Shown piece after piece: positions 1 through 12,116 of a stretch of DNA of 64,000 bases (the stretch's first letter is position 1; each line of letters begins with the position of its first letter). Source of the stretch: Glandiceps talaboti (taxonomy: Eukaryota; Hemichordata; Enteropneusta; Spengelidae); contig NC_135551.1 of NCBI RefSeq assembly GCF_964340395.1, positions 1,362,001 through 1,426,000 of the forward strand. Direction: 5' to 3'. Both the position numbers and the translations under genes were made by a program. The notes beneath the pieces were generated by a model. The model had not been told where the DNA came from, did not search any database, and saw only the letters and a program-made list of their open reading frames with translations.

Positions 1-234
1 GAAGACGACTCACACAGAGAGGAACCAGGACTTCCTGCCCAGCAAGGGAAGGATGAAGCAGAGGGTTGTGGTGAGGAGATACCTGAGGAGATACTGGAGG
101 AGATATCTGATGAAGTCTGTGAAAATGAGCAACCATTACCTAGGAGATCAACTCGGATACGTAAACCACCAGATCGACTTGATTTGATGCATATTTGTAA
201 CTTAAGGAAAATTGCGCGACTTGCAGTCTGCTAA
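1..234 (+). CDS. C-terminal end of Gypsy-type retrotransposon Pol (partial)
   Basis: Frame 1 is open from the first base to the TAA at 232-234, so the gene enters from outside the window. The 77 residues are acidic and Glu-rich (EEIPEEILEEISDE), followed by the basic-proline motif RRSTRIRKPPDRLDL at about residues 47-61. A late R-R-S-x-R-x-R-K-P-P-D-R-L motif is common at the C-terminus of Ty3/Gypsy integrases. A purine tract and LTR-like sequence follow about 0.9 kb downstream, which fits this order. The integrase core lies outside the window, so the class is inferred from the tail motif and context; a Pao/BEL or other LTR element is possible. Confidence 0.6.
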   Translation, partial: EDDSHREEPGLPAQQGKDEAEGCGEEIPEEILEEISDEVCENEQPLPRRSTRIRKPPDRLDLMHICNLRKIARLAVC

Positions 235-487
235 TTACATTAACAAAAGTGAGTCTGTGTGTAATCCACAACTTAGCAATAGTGAAGAGAGGGATTGTTT
301 AATTAGCTTGATAAAGGAACTTTGTGGAATGATTTCCTCTCTTCAAGAATGTCTAAAGGGGAAGTCTAAGTTAGCTGCTGATATACATACTAGTGCCCCA
401 GGGATAGGAACAGTGACAATAGATATGGGTTTAGAAGGGAAAAACCAGATTAAGGTGACTCAGCAAACATCACCTGTATTGGTCTGA
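212..487 (+). CDS. small ORF overlapping the pol tail, unidentified
   Basis: This 91-residue ORF overlaps the end of the pol frame by 23 bases in another frame and stops at 487. It has a helical middle (SLIKELCGMISSLQECLKGKSKL) and no motif I recognise. It could be a short accessory ORF between pol and the 3' LTR, or chance coding in the spacer. There is no independent evidence that it is expressed. Confidence 0.25.
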   Translation: MRDLQSANYINKSESVCNPQLSNSEERDCLISLIKELCGMISSLQECLKGKSKLAADIHTSAPGIGTVTIDMGLEGKNQIKVTQQTSPVLV

Positions 488-1115
488 GGACTATCAGCAG
501 AATAACAGGTATGTAACATTGCATTATATGTTGAGAATTATCCAGGATATGAATGGCTGAATGTACCTACCATTCAGGTGAGTATATCTTGTTCATGTCA
601 TAGCAAGAAATGTTTGGTGTTGCATGTAAGTCCAAACCCACATGTGAGCTGTGCAGGTGCTTGTCGCATAGTATGCCTTGCATGGGAAAAAAGGGAATTG
701 CAGCATGGCAAGTGTTGGCTCTGGGATGCGGTATCTGTGTGTTTATGGTGCGGTAGTGTTGTGTGGAAAATCTTTCCTTTCCAGGGTGGCTACAATATCT
801 CAAAAATGTAATTGTTTCACCTGTTCTGTAGCCCTTGTTGCACATGGCTCGGGCATGGCTTGCCACACTGCTGCATGGGTAAAGCTTGTATTATATTTAG
901 TGTACTGTTTTATGGAAAGATTGAATTAAGAGTATTTCTCTTGTTTAACTTTGGTGTATAGCTTTTTCTATACTTTTAGTGAAGTTAGCTATCCTTTAAA
1001 GTGTTAAATGTTGTATTATTGTAAAACTGTTTTGATCTTTAAGTGAGACTTGATCATGGTTGATTTATCCAACTGTAGAGTTAGATATGAAAATATTGTC
1101 GGTTGGGACAACCTT

Positions 1116-2091
1116 TTTGAAAGCAGGGGAGGATGTAGCCGTCTTTAAGTTAGGTGCGTACTGAGAACATACAGGGAGTGGTAGAGCGCCCTCTCTGACA
1201 TGATGGGCTAATCTTTATTTTAACCAAGCTAGGGGGTTGAGAAGAAAGACCACGAGAAAAGAAGATGATGTTGAGCTTGATGGGATGAAGTTCATACAAA
1301 AGTTTTGCACGGACAATATCAACCTGATGTATTGACATTTCAGTGCAAACACTAGAGGAGAGTCTGAACTGTGTGAGTATCGAATATAGATAAAGTGTAT
1401 TACGTTCAAAATCTTCAAGGATACAGAGGAGGCGACAGTGATGTTTCACTCTGATTGTGTGAAGAACGAACGGTAACTACTGTACAGTGAAGATGAACGA
1501 ACAATAAGTGCGAGCTTTGCTGAACTTTGATGCTGTGCGCGCTGTCTGTGAGGAACGGTAGGACAATAGTGAAAGAGACTAGAGAACTCCGTTCATGTAG
1601 ATGACAAACAGAGCGTCATTGACGAGCTATATTTATTGAGAATATTTCAATATTTGCATCGTTGGAAAGAGAACTGCAAACCTGTGCTTCAAGTTGAGCA
1701 ACCCCGTAGTGGTGACGTCATCGTCCACGCTAGCCAAGTCCACGTGGAGGAAAGAATCCAGCTCCGCTGTTGAGGAGATGCCAGTAGTGGTATTTGTGTG
1801 TTAGTTGTCATAACGTGTATTGACATTCATAAACTGCTTTATTATAGTCTCAACCAATACTAGATTAAAACTGTAACTGGTATAATTGTGGTATTTGATA
1901 AGTCAATGTATTTAACCTAGGGTTTTACTAAAGTGGAGAAATACTACTATTGTATACTAAGACAGTTGTTTATTAAGGTTGTTGTTCTGCATATCAACCA
2001 TGGGTTGATGTGTCTTGTTTGTTAATAAGATACGTTTATACTTTATTAACCTGTGTCATTGTGAGTGTTATTATCCCCTTTCCCCTGAACA
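1116..2091 (+). repeat. polypurine tract and 3' LTR of the Gypsy-type element
   Basis: A purine-rich run (gaaagcaggggaggat, about 1118-1133) is followed by TGTAGCC at 1134, the expected arrangement of polypurine tract and LTR start (5'-TG). The LTR-like region is non-coding. A plausible 3' terminus is ...CCCCTGAACA near 2091, but the 5' LTR lies outside the window, so the right end cannot be confirmed by alignment and the target duplication is unknown. The start is better supported than the end. Confidence 0.5.
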
Positions 2092-2479
2092 AGTCATATA
2101 TCATAAAAAGAAACCAACCTCTGTGCTAGCGAATTTAAAGCCCCTTTCAGGATAAATTTATTTTTGCACCGCTTCAGGGCATTTCACACGCACTAGCCAG
2201 GCAAAGAAGGGTGACACATACATTTAATTATGAGGCAATCAATAGCCAAGCAAATTTGTGTGTCTGCTAAATATATTTGAGTAGGTAAGTTAAAGTGTAA
2301 GTAATTTAGCCATACAATTGTATAACAATGTATTAGCTCGAGTAAAATTGGGGTACTGAAGACAATTTTCAAGTACTCTATGGCTTTCGATAATGTGTAT
2401 GGTTTGAAATTTTATGCCATTAAATGGTCTCCTATGTGTCCTTATTTTTTTTAAGTGCTTACTGTGGGAGGGGGAAACC

Positions 2480-2735
2480 CACACCTCCCACACCCACCCC
2501 ACTAGCTATCATGGTGGATGCTGTTTCTGCCTTAAATCAAGATTAACTAATAAAACCCTGCTAACTAAGTATCTCAAAGTACAGCCCTCTGCGAGACCTT
2601 TTTTGCAAAGCCTACATATATTTGTAAAGAAATCTCTCATTGTTATGTATGGATGCTAAATTTGATTTCCACTATTATAGTGCACCATACTGTACGTACG
2701 ACTCTGAAGTGGAGGGGGCTACGAAAATTCTTGGG
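2480..2735 (+). repeat. dispersed repeat family R1, copy 1
   Basis: This stretch aligns by eye with 29582-29885: shared landmarks in order are 'gatgctgtttctgcc', 'gagacctttttt(t)gcaaag', 'tgttatgtatgga' and 'ggctac(g/a)aaaattc'. Both copies begin after a C-rich CCCACCCC stretch and both are followed closely by tandem repeats. No coding potential is evident. The family is not one I can name. Confidence 0.6.
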
Positions 2736-2738
2736 TTC

Positions 2739-2838
2739 ATGGGGGGGGGGGGGGCAATGACATTTTCTGAGAGCGCAAAGGAGGGCTGTGAAATTATTTT
2801 TGAACAAAATAATTTCTCAAAAGCCCCCCCCCCCCCGT
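2739..2838. repeat. G-run and C-run pair flanking a short AT-rich segment
   Basis: A run of about 13 G near 2741-2754 and a run of about 14 C near 2824-2837 face each other across roughly 70 bases. The two homopolymers are complementary and could form a snap-back. The sequence between them shows no coding or repeat match. It may be the remains of a poly-G/C-ended transposon such as those at 31568 and 42615, but I see no matching terminal sequences here. Confidence 0.4.
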
Positions 2839-2849
2839 ACATTCTGACT

Positions 2850-3660
2850 CCACCCTTACATGACGGGATTTGGTTGATGGCTCTTGTGTACATTATGGAC
2901 TCCATCAACTGACGGGATTAGCATTACTGGAGTGGAGTTAACTGATGGGATTAGCATTACTGGGGTCAACTGACCAGATTTGGTTGATAGCTGATTGTGT
3001 ACAATAACTGGGATCAACTGACGCAGGGAACTGACGGGAATGGGTAGACAGAAGATTGTATACACTACTGGGGTCAACTGACAGGATCGGCCTTACTGGA
3101 GTCAACTGAAACTGATTGGGTTGACGGCTTGTTGTGAACAATTACTGGGGTCAACTGACACGATTCGGTAGATAGCTCAGCTTAAATATACATTACTGGG
3201 ATCAACTGATGCAGTGATGGGATTGGGTTGATGGCTTAATTGTTATATACATTACTTGGGACAACTGACGGGACTGGGTTGACGGGTGATGAGGTTGACG
3301 GCTGATTGTGTACAATTACTATGATCAACTGATGGGATTGGATTGACAGCTGATTGTGTACATTGCTGGGATCAACAGAGCGATTCGACAGCTGATTATT
3401 GTAGATTACTGGGGTCAACTGAGTCATTTGGTTGAAAGTTGGTTGCATACATTGATGGGGTCAACTGAAGGGGTTGACAGCTGATTGTGTATATTATTGT
3501 GGTCAACTGAGGGGTTTGGCATTACTGGGGTCAGTAGTATTGACGGGATTATGGTTGACGGCTGATGACTAAGGTAAAGTGACGTGATTGAGTTGGCAGC
3601 TGATTGTATACATTACTGGGGGTCAACTTACGGGATTTTAGGTGACACTTCGCAATGTTC
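2850..3660 (+). repeat. minisatellite, degenerate ~48-bp unit
   Basis: The phrases 'ctggggtcaactgacgggat', 'gggttgacggctgattgtg' and 'tacattact' recur about 15 times with variable spacing and many substitutions. It accounts for the short Pro/Ser-rich ORFs on the minus strand, which I regard as non-coding. Confidence 0.8.
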
Positions 3661-3777
3661 AAGTATGACCCGAAGGTCCAGCGAGTTGTCTGCAATTAAT
3701 CTTCACTTATACTCAAATATGATTGCATCTGAGAAGAAACGAGAATAGTTGGCTTCGAGGCGTCACAGGTGGTGTGA

Positions 3778-4478
3778 TGGCGCATGTACAGGTATGACGT
3801 CACAGCACAGTCACTTGTGAACTAATATTTCATTCCAGGATGGTGATATATTGTAATCTGGGATGATCATAATACAATATAATGACTCCATTATAGGTAT
3901 TTACGATACGATACCGTTACGGGTCACTGTTTCGGATACGAGAGAAGTTGTGAAACAGCTCGCCATGATTCAGGACGTTACGCCATTCTTCAACATGAGT
4001 ACGTGTTGCTGATTGGCTGTAAGCATTGCCGTCCTCATTAACATATTGGCGATCGCCATGAAAGGCGGGTTGTTCAAAATGTGGATCTATTGCTTCGGAA
4101 ACGCATTCGAAAACCCATTTTGGATCAAAGTTGTTGCAAATTAGTTTTCAGGTAGGGTAAAGTGTTTCCTAAGAGTGCCATGTGTGGTTATGTTTTGGTT
4201 ATATTTGTTGATCTCAGAATTACATCGGATCGTTGAAATTGTCGTGTACCTCCGTTGTATTAGCTTGTAACTTCCGCTGTTTTTCAACTTCTCTCTTATC
4301 TGAAAAAGTGACCCGTAACGGTATTTTTTGAATATCGCAAATACCTATAATAACGTCATTATTTTGTATTATGATCATCCTAGACTTAGAATATCACCAT
4401 CCTGGAATGGAATATTAATATTCACAAGTGACTGTGCGTCACAGTTATGATGTCACCATGTATCCTGTTTAGGGTTAA
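3778..4478. mobile_element. foldback element with ~195-bp inverted arms
   Basis: The left arm (about 3780-3955) and right arm (about 4285-4475) are inverted copies: 'cacagtcacttgtgaa', 'ttccaggatggtgatat', 'ggatgatcataatacaa', 'attataggtattt', 'taccgttacgggtcact' and 'gagagaagttg' recur on the opposite strand in the mirrored order, with scattered differences. The ~330-bp centre has no recognisable ORF. The layout is that of a non-autonomous long-TIR or foldback DNA transposon. I cannot fix the exact termini or a target duplication. Confidence 0.7.
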
Positions 4479-4479
4479 T

Positions 4480-6530
4480 TTGTAGTAACAAAATCACACA
4501 GAGTGTGCTCGTGCATTGTACTTTCTTGAAGGGCATCATATTTTTTTTATTACAAAGGTCACCCAGCATACATGTTCAGTAAAGTCTCGCATTTGGATTA
4601 AATTTTACGGCAAGCATAAGGTAAATGATAACAAGGACAAAACAATTCCCTGATTTACTACATTCTGTTGGGCCCATCTATAAAATGAAAATAGTATACA
4701 TAGAATGGGTATTATAGGAAAGATTTATGTTTGAAAGGTATTTTAACGGCAGAGTAGTAAACAATGTCGAATTGTCTACCACACTTTAAATAGGTATTCA
4801 AAATATTTCGTCAATTGTCAATCCCACAATTCTACGCCAAATTCTACGCCAATTGCCTTGCACGGCTGAAAAGCATGTAGGGGATGCTGTGGCTAGTGAG
4901 CAAATGCTGCTAATTTGGCCGTTTCAAAGAGGATATTTAAGTCTGGCGGATATGAGATTTACTACTGTAGGCGTATACAGTACATGATCTGTCGCCAAGA
5001 TACGCGTGGTTCCTTGAAGTGCGAGTTTGCTCCTGTAAAGACTACCACTTCAATATAGAATTTAAGAGCAGCTTCACGTGCTACGGTTATTACAAACGAG
5101 AAACTTAAACAATGCGGTGGTTGAACTGTTAAAAGAATTGTACATGTACGTATCTAACCATTTTGATCTAGTCCGGTGATGTGTCATAAACCATTTATAG
5201 GCTAAAGGTCGCAACTTTGTATAAGAAATAGAAAAATTACAAATTTACAAAATTACACTGTCAAATTAGATGACCATTAAGGAAGGATGATACGTAACAT
5301 TAAAAGTAATGTCAGTTTGATCAAAGGTGCTATTTTGCAAAATATATTTATTTATTCTCTTAGAAATTGAAAAGAAAATATGGGGTCGCCGCGCTTGGTT
5401 TTTTAGAAATGCTGAAAGTACAACATGCACTCCTAAATAATTTTAATGTAAATTATGAAAATTAATATCCTTCTTTATATGTGCAATAACAAATAAATTT
5501 AAATGTACCCATATTAATAGCTTTTTACTATATATCTGTAGGAAAAGTGGTATTTAAACATTAAAAAAAAAATTCCAGGGTATTTTACCATAAGCCTAGT
5601 CACAAGACTTTATTGAAAAAATGTTATATTTTCACTGAAATATCTCTCTTCTTGTAATGTCAATTTTATGACTATGTGACAAGATGTAGACTTTATCATA
5701 TACTTCTTGAAAATGAAACCAAAATTGTGGGTCGGCGTTCTAGTTTTTGCGCTAATCAATGAATTGTGTATCAGCCCTGTCATCCTGGGGACTATTCTGT
5801 ATTCTCTCAATCTCGCCACCTGAGGGCACCATACCACATTAAATGCAACTGCTTCCCATTCTCGTCCCCTGATCAATGGAAATTTAGTATTAAATCGTTT
5901 TAGCCATGGCTATTGTAATGCTTGCTCTCACCATTTTCATTAGGGTTCTCCAAGATAACTGATAATTTATGTGTTGATGAGCTTGTGAAAATCTAAGGAA
6001 TTCCAAAGCAGTATATTGAAATCTATAGATATCCCAACTTTACATAGACCAGTTCTGTTTGGGAATGTTTTAATACAGTAGAGTCACCTGTCAGTAATTG
6101 GAATGTAGTGGATGTAAAATGTGTAGGTGTTCGAGGAAGCATAACACACGGCTTTGATTTCCATAAAACTGTAAATAAAATTGTCCAACAATTATTTATA
6201 TAGTATGAATGTGTGCACTATGCACTTTATTACAAGTTTTACAGTGAACTATTCGAAATCTCACTAACTCTGTTATACCGTGAACTATTCAAACTCTCAC
6301 TAACTGCTATACAGTGAATCATTCATGAGTGTCTCACTAAATCTATTACACAGTGAACTATACAGTAACAATGATCTCCAATGTATTGGCAATGCTTTCG
6401 TTACTTGTTCAATTTTGTCAGTGTTCCTTTGTTTTGGCACATTTCCCAGTTTTTGAAGCAATCATAGTACATCATAGTAAAGTGACCTGCAACAAGAAGA
6501 GAAAATAAATGAATAAAGATATACATTTTG
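4480..6530. other. no supported gene
   Basis: AT-rich sequence with stop codons in all frames. Apart from repeats of 'cagtgaac(t)attc' with 'tctcactaac' at 6241-6365 (a short degenerate tandem of about 48 bp), I see no gene, RNA or mobile-element signature. Confidence 0.5.
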
Positions 6531-6712
<182 letters not shown>

Positions 6713-6890
6713 CCAATGGAATGGAATATTCTCTTTGCTTGACCCCACTGGTAAAACTTATTTATGGTATCATTTGTTCACCAAGACACGTTTTTTTCTA
6801 AGAACCAGTGACAAACATCGGCGCGGCTACGGAATGTTTGTATCTGTTGATAAAGAAATAAAGTAGGAGCGATATAAGAAAATGGTGACT

Positions 6891-6978
6891 GACACACACA
6901 CACACAGACGGACACATGACAGACGCACAGACATACATCCCCCTTTTAATACCTCCCGTACCCTTACGGGAGGTAAAA
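6891..6978. repeat. (CA)n tract and terminal hairpin of a dispersed repeat
   Basis: A cacacacacacaca run is followed by a cagacg-rich segment and then the inverted repeat 'acctcccgta ccct tacgggaggt' (about 6951-6975). The same architecture, CA repeats followed by 'accttccttacggaaggt', is present at 29500-29572, so both look like the end of one dispersed repeat family. Confidence 0.5.
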
Positions 6979-7160
6979 GAGAACTACCAAACAACTAAAC
7001 TATAGTTTCAACAAATAAATCTTGAGAATAATCTCCCGATATGGATAGAAGAAATTTTTCAAGACAAAACCACGAAACACACCTTAACCACCTTGGTAAA
7101 TTATAAATAAATCCAAGAGAAAATACAAACGGTGGTTTTCCTCTAGTAGCCTCAGTCTGT

Positions 7161-8113
7161 TTGTAGATGTCTACAAACAAACATGTGGTTGTAGTATGGG
7201 CTCACCAGCATCTCCAGAGATAGCTGAGATCGCATTCCACAAACTTGAGTATCGCAATATTGAAACATACATGAAAATATCACTTTGGACACGTTTCAGA
7301 GATGTCATATTCATGCTATTCCGTGGCACACAAACGGAACTCAATATTTTGAGTGAAAAGATAAATGAAATGCACCCAACATTAAAACTGTCGCTGGTCG
7401 GCTCAGAAACGGAAGTGGTATGCCTTGATTTGGTGATTTACAAAGGTCATAGGTTTAAACAAACCAAAAGGTTGGATAACAAGACTCACACCAAACTAGT
7501 CTAGTTCCTATACAGTATCGATCGTTACGATTTATACAATGTGTGGTTATAAAAACCACATTCTGGTCATCCAGACTACACCAAACCGACTGACACTTTT
7601 CAGTACCTCCACAGACAATCATGTCACCCGAATTCGGTCTTTAATGGTTGTTATTACATTGAAACAATGAGGTATGAACGTGCAGTAACGAAGATTTCCA
7701 ATAAAAAATTGAAATTCTTCATAAACAAATTGACACAAAGAGGATACAACAAATCAGAAGTGATTCACTAGTTAGGTCCGTATGAGAATAGGGAGACTTA
7801 TCTCCAAAATCGGACACCAACTCAAGAGATTCCTCGAGTCTTCAAAACAACATATATAGTCCCAACATCAAAGCGTCTAAACTAAAAGACGTATTAACAA
7901 AACATTGGGAACTGCTAGAAAACAATGCAACCTTGAACCAACTCTACCCGACCAAACCAATCATAGCACAGAAAAGCATGAAACAAAAATCTTAAAGACA
8001 TACTTGTCACAACTAAACTGAAGTCCTCTGCCTCTAAAAGCAAGGCTGAAAATAACCTTGTTGATCATAATGTGATTGAAATACTAGCATCTCTGCTTGA
8101 TGAACAATATTAA
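7161..8113 (+). pseudogene. Penelope-like element reverse transcriptase, decayed
   Basis: The readable block runs from FVDVYKQTCGCSMGSPASPE (starting near 7161) through the 102-residue frame to the stop at 7501-7503. Later pieces in shifted frames are FQYLHRQSCHPNSVFNGCYY (near 7600), FFINKLTQRGYNKSEVIH (near 7710) and NLKDILVTTKL (near 7990). MGSPxSPxxAEI and DxIFM..G...EL..L...IN..HP..K match the RT fingers-palm-thumb of Penelope-like elements, and the HPNSVFNG.....E..R thumb segment is typical. The catalytic doublet reads RDV instead of xDD, and there are several stops and frameshifts, so the copy is dead. No GIY-YIG domain follows; a hammerhead-like motif lies 50 bases beyond. Confidence 0.75.
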
Positions 8114-8164
8114 ATTTTATGCCAAACAAATGCGAGAACGCTGTCTTGTTAGACATAACTGCGA

Positions 8165-8199
8165 CTGATGAAGGACCCCAACAGCCGGTCCGAAACGTC
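8165..8199 (+). ncRNA. hammerhead ribozyme-like motif of the decayed PLE
   Basis: CTGATGA (8165-8171), a 5-bp stem GGACC/GGTCC (8173-8177 with 8187-8191) around a 9-base loop, then GAAAC (8192-8196) and GTC (8197-8199). This is the hammerhead core order C3-A9, stem II, G12-A15.1, then a minimal palindromic ACGU stem III as in dimer-forming retrotransposon hammerheads, with cleavage expected after C8199. It lies just downstream of PLE coding remains. An extra A (8172) sits before stem II and I find no local stem I, so activity is doubtful. Confidence 0.5.
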
Positions 8200-9229
8200 T
8201 TAAAAGAAGGGTCAACTAGGTATCGATCAGGGGACTTATGGCCAATACCAGGGTCAGTAACCTTGACAAACCGGTCACTTGGCTAACTGACCTTTAAACC
8301 AATTAATTATACCACTTTAACAAAATAATCAAGTTTGAACCAGCTTTGGAAAATGCTTCCTTTCATTAACAAACTTGAATTAACAACCCTGTGGTTATTA
8401 TGGTAAACGCAATGTCATACACTTAATATTGATGGTGTTCGGAGTCCCCTTCCCTTTATTATCGCCCAAATTTAGCTGATTTCAGTACATCACAACATTT
8501 GTTTTTACTTTCTGTCTGTTTGAACAATTCTTTTTCTCAAGCTATTATGGGATCAAATTATTTTTTTCCTCCTTCACCTTTCTCAAAATCCTCATGCCCC
8601 CCCCCCCCCCGAAATCACATGGTTCTCTCCTCATTTCATGTGTTTTACTTCTCGTTTGGAAGGAAGGTAACAATGACAATGTTACTATTGTTAGTGAGAA
8701 TGAAAGCAGTGCCGCGAGAAAACACGTTTTCCCAAAAATGTTCATGTGAAAGAATATAACCTTACCTGTTGCAAACTTGGACTTCACATCAAATATGCTT
8801 CTTATCGGACCTTTACCATGATGTTGGGGGCTTGTGGCGACAGTATTTTGTGCCAACACCCACGGCTGTCACACGAAATCATTGTGGCACCTTAGCAAAA
8901 ATACACGTTAACGTGAAACGTATTGCGCGAGCATATGCGCAGATGTTTTTTTTATACGTATCAGATTTTCTGTCATGTTATCCATAAAGTTGAAATCATT
9001 ATATCAAAGATTGCCACCTTTATGAAATATGGTCTCTTCTGATGTAGAATTTTTGCACCAAATCCAATGGTTATTGTTTAAACACATGCCTAATCAAAAT
9101 ACACATTCACTCACTATTCTCTTTTGTATGGCTTTTTATATGTTTTTTTTTGCACAAAGCAAACTCCTGTGTTGTTTCTGGAGAGAGAATTAGAAAAAAG
9201 TTGGTGGCATAGAATTACTTCTGAGATGT

Positions 9230-9960
9230 AACTTTAATATTAACACGTTACCAGTGAAGTTTTCAGGCTTCTTTACAAATATGTTACATGTATGGTCAGA
9301 AACCAAAAATCAAATCAACGAAAAAATTATATTAGAACAAATAGTTTGGAATAAATATGATATCTTCATTTCTGAAAAATCAATAATTTTCAAAGAATTT
9401 TTACAGGCTGGAATAATTAATGTTGGACAATTTTTCCAGGGAAATGGGCTGGTGTTGTCATGGGAGGAAATAAGAGAAATGGGAGTACCACAGTCATCAA
9501 TTCTACAATGGTTTGGTGTTCTCAAAAATATGGAGAGTGAATGTTGATGCAAAAATGATTGCAGATTTTGAAATACCTGAGACACAAATTTTGTTCAAGT
9601 TTGGTTCAGTATCAACAGAAAAAAATGTTATACTAGAAATGTCAATAAATGGATCGTAGCACATTATTTTATTCCTCCCAGATCAGAAATGTATTTTATA
9701 TTACTATTTGAACATATTGACTGTTGGGATCATATTGACTGGTTGGATCATATTACATACTAATGTTACATTATCCAAATTCAAACGACCTAGAGTTGAA
9801 TCTGAGAAATGTACCTTCTGTGATAAAAAGGAAGATACTTTCATTCATTTATGTTATGATTGTGAATTTGTTATGGAGTTTTGGGATGGATTTATTGTTA
9901 TGGGAAGGAAAGCAGGAATTATTAATATTCCAAATGTAAGACAAATATCCTAATAGATGA
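9230..9960 (+). pseudogene. Tx1/L1-type LINE ORF2 C-terminus, broken
   Basis: The first frame (9254-9546) contains LHVWSETK, EQIVWNKYDIFI and IFKEFLQAGIINVGQFF, the pattern of the region after the RT domain in Tx1/L1-like ORF2 proteins (W.N..I..........W...GI..I..L). A second block (9750-9952) reads NVTLSKFKRPRV and CTFCDKKEDTFIHLCYDCEFVMEFW split over the frame, i.e. the C-x2-C...H-x4-C zinc-binding 'zf-RVT' signature. Stops between the two blocks (after 9546) make it a pseudogene. The catalytic RT is missing upstream, so the insertion is 5'-truncated, as is usual for LINEs. Confidence 0.7.
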
Positions 9961-10729
9961 TGAACAACTGTCATTATTATTGAATTTTGTTATTCTTGTA
10001 GCTAAGCATTATATTTATATTTCAAACAGATTTGATGGCATACAAAAAATACTTGCAAAATATTCAGAGTGTAGCGTTTCATATTGCGGGTAGAAAAAAA
10101 TCAATTAACTGCACATATTAAAACTGGGGACAGTTTTGGAAATTGGTAACTTAAAAAAGTTTCCAAATACAAAATGTAAAAGATTTCCATTCATGAAAAG
10201 AGTTGTTTTTTTTTAAATAAGCCCGATAAAAATATTTTTTTTTTTAAAACAATTCTTTGTATTAAGGTACAAAATAGATTTCATTATAAAAGTAAAATCT
10301 AAAAGAACGTAGTTTTAGATCTCACCCCTAAATCAATTTGGGACTTCTAACGGAGATGATCGTAGTAATATTGTAATGATAACGTACAAAAATGTATAGG
10401 AACTAGATTAACTATATATATGGACATTGAATATCCAATATCTAGACACAGGCTAGGTCAGGCACTTTCAGTCACAGTGTTTGTCACATATTATTTCAAA
10501 GTGTATCTCACCCTAGATTGGTTATGTTTTATGTGCAATTCAACATTCAGGTCAATGGAGGCACAGATTTTAGAGTCAGTCAGTCCGTCCAGTAAATTTT
10601 AAGGTATTTCATTTCTTAAGTGTTATGTGTACAGCTACACATGCCCATTCTTATACACAAGATGACACAATGCAACTCATGGCGTGCAATATTAACAAGT
10701 TTTTTCTAACAAATAACTGTTGCTTAAAC

Positions 10730-11510
10730 GTGGTCATAGTGTTGTGACTTCATGTCATACGCTGGGATGTATAAAGAGACAACGAATTCCGTAAAAACTG
10801 GACAAGTTGGAAGTTTTCGAGGGGATTAACACCACAGCCTTTTTGGTTAGGATGATTAAAAAATTCTGTTTGTCATGCATATCACAGAGTGCCTGTGGTC
10901 ATATGAACTCTGGACGATTTACGTGTAATATGTTCCTCATCTCAGTCTTTCTCTCTCTCTCCCCCCCCCCCCATCTCAATTTTGCGCCGCCAATATTAGA
11001 ACTCGTACGTTAGTACAATATTGAATTTATTTTCTAACGGAAATGTGTCTCCTGTCGTTGACGAAATGTGTCGTTTCCGTATCTTCAAAGCCTGCATTAA
11101 GTTGCTACGCTACGAGTGTATACGTCAGTACCGTAGCCTGCGGGGTGGGGGTGGGGGGCAGCTGCCCCCTCCCCCCCCCAGATTTTGGGGGGAAAAAGCA
11201 AGAAAAATGCTACTTTTTGAATACATAGCAATATTATTAAAATCGTTATTGACGTGACGATTCCTAGCACATGCGCCATTTAAATTGATGGTTCACTAAA
11301 GTCAAAAGTGACTGTGTACTGACTCCTAGCTAATATGTATCTTTTATCCCTAGTGTACGCTGGCTCAACTTTGAATAAAAATGTGTCCAGTTAACAATTG
11401 TAACTTTTTGCAGTATAGCAAATTAAAAATTCTATGTGCGGGAAAGTACAAAAGAAGTGCGCACATGCACTGTGCATTTTCCGCGAGTAACAGTAGTCCT
11501 TCATTTGAAG
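10730..11510. other. no supported gene; G/C homopolymer island at 11140-11195
   Basis: Contains a CTCTCTCCCCCCCC run (10951-10972) and, at 11139-11195, a self-complementary G-run and C-run island around GGCAGCTGCC. The motif 'agttttcgaggggattaacaccacagcc' (10813-10840) resembles 'agttttccagagaaataacaccacagcc' at 60241-60268, showing a small dispersed repeat. No coding signal. Confidence 0.4.
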
Positions 11511-11514
11511 ATAG

Positions 11515-12098
11515 TGTTACGGATGAGAGAATACAACTTTTTAATATTCGCTAAGTTTTGATGTTTTGCGAGGTCACCGTGAACTCTCAGCTGTCATGAA
11601 TTAACACTTAGAACAAATGTTTGCATTGCGCGAATAGTATTCTTCTAAGATGACAACATTAAGTTATTAAAAGATCAACAGTGTCAAATAATGACTGATT
11701 ACAGACAGTTGGAAGAACAATGACGTGATCACATTATTTGGCTAGTTTTCATATTTGTCAATATCATTTGCATTGAATTAAGGCGACAGCAATACTTCCG
11801 TTTTAGTCATTTATGGTGCTGATTATTTTATCACCCAATCATTTGAGTATTGTATATTTTATGTTTATAATGGAATAATAAAAGGATGGATTCAGTCTTT
11901 GGAAGAGACGGTCTGAGGTCAGGAGCTTCGATCTGCTCCGTGGCCACCTCCAAATGATCCAGGTTAACCATGAACATTGTGTGTAGTCTGAGCTAATTCC
12001 CTAAAAGTCCAAGTCGATCCCGTGTACGGAGTGGCGAGAGAGAGTAACATTGAAGGAGGGTTACAATAACAGAAGAGGTAACCCCCCAATTTGTTACA
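11515..12098 (+). repeat. 5' LTR of the non-autonomous element (empty-site reference)
   Basis: 584 bp, TGTTAC...GTTACA. It holds the uninterrupted versions of both sites that are occupied in the 3' LTR: 'cacttagaacaaatg' near 11606 and 'agtcatttatggtgc' near 11806. A TATA-like AT-rich stretch and 'ggaataataaaagg' occur near 11870. Confidence 0.85.
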
Positions 12099-12116
12099 TT
12101 GGTGGAAGAACCCGCC
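12099..12116 (+). promoter_or_regulatory. candidate primer binding site
   Basis: TTGGTGGAAGAACCCGCC directly follows the LTR terminus. A TGG-initial sequence immediately after the 5' LTR is the expected place for pairing with a tRNA 3' CCA end. I cannot assign the tRNA. Confidence 0.5.
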
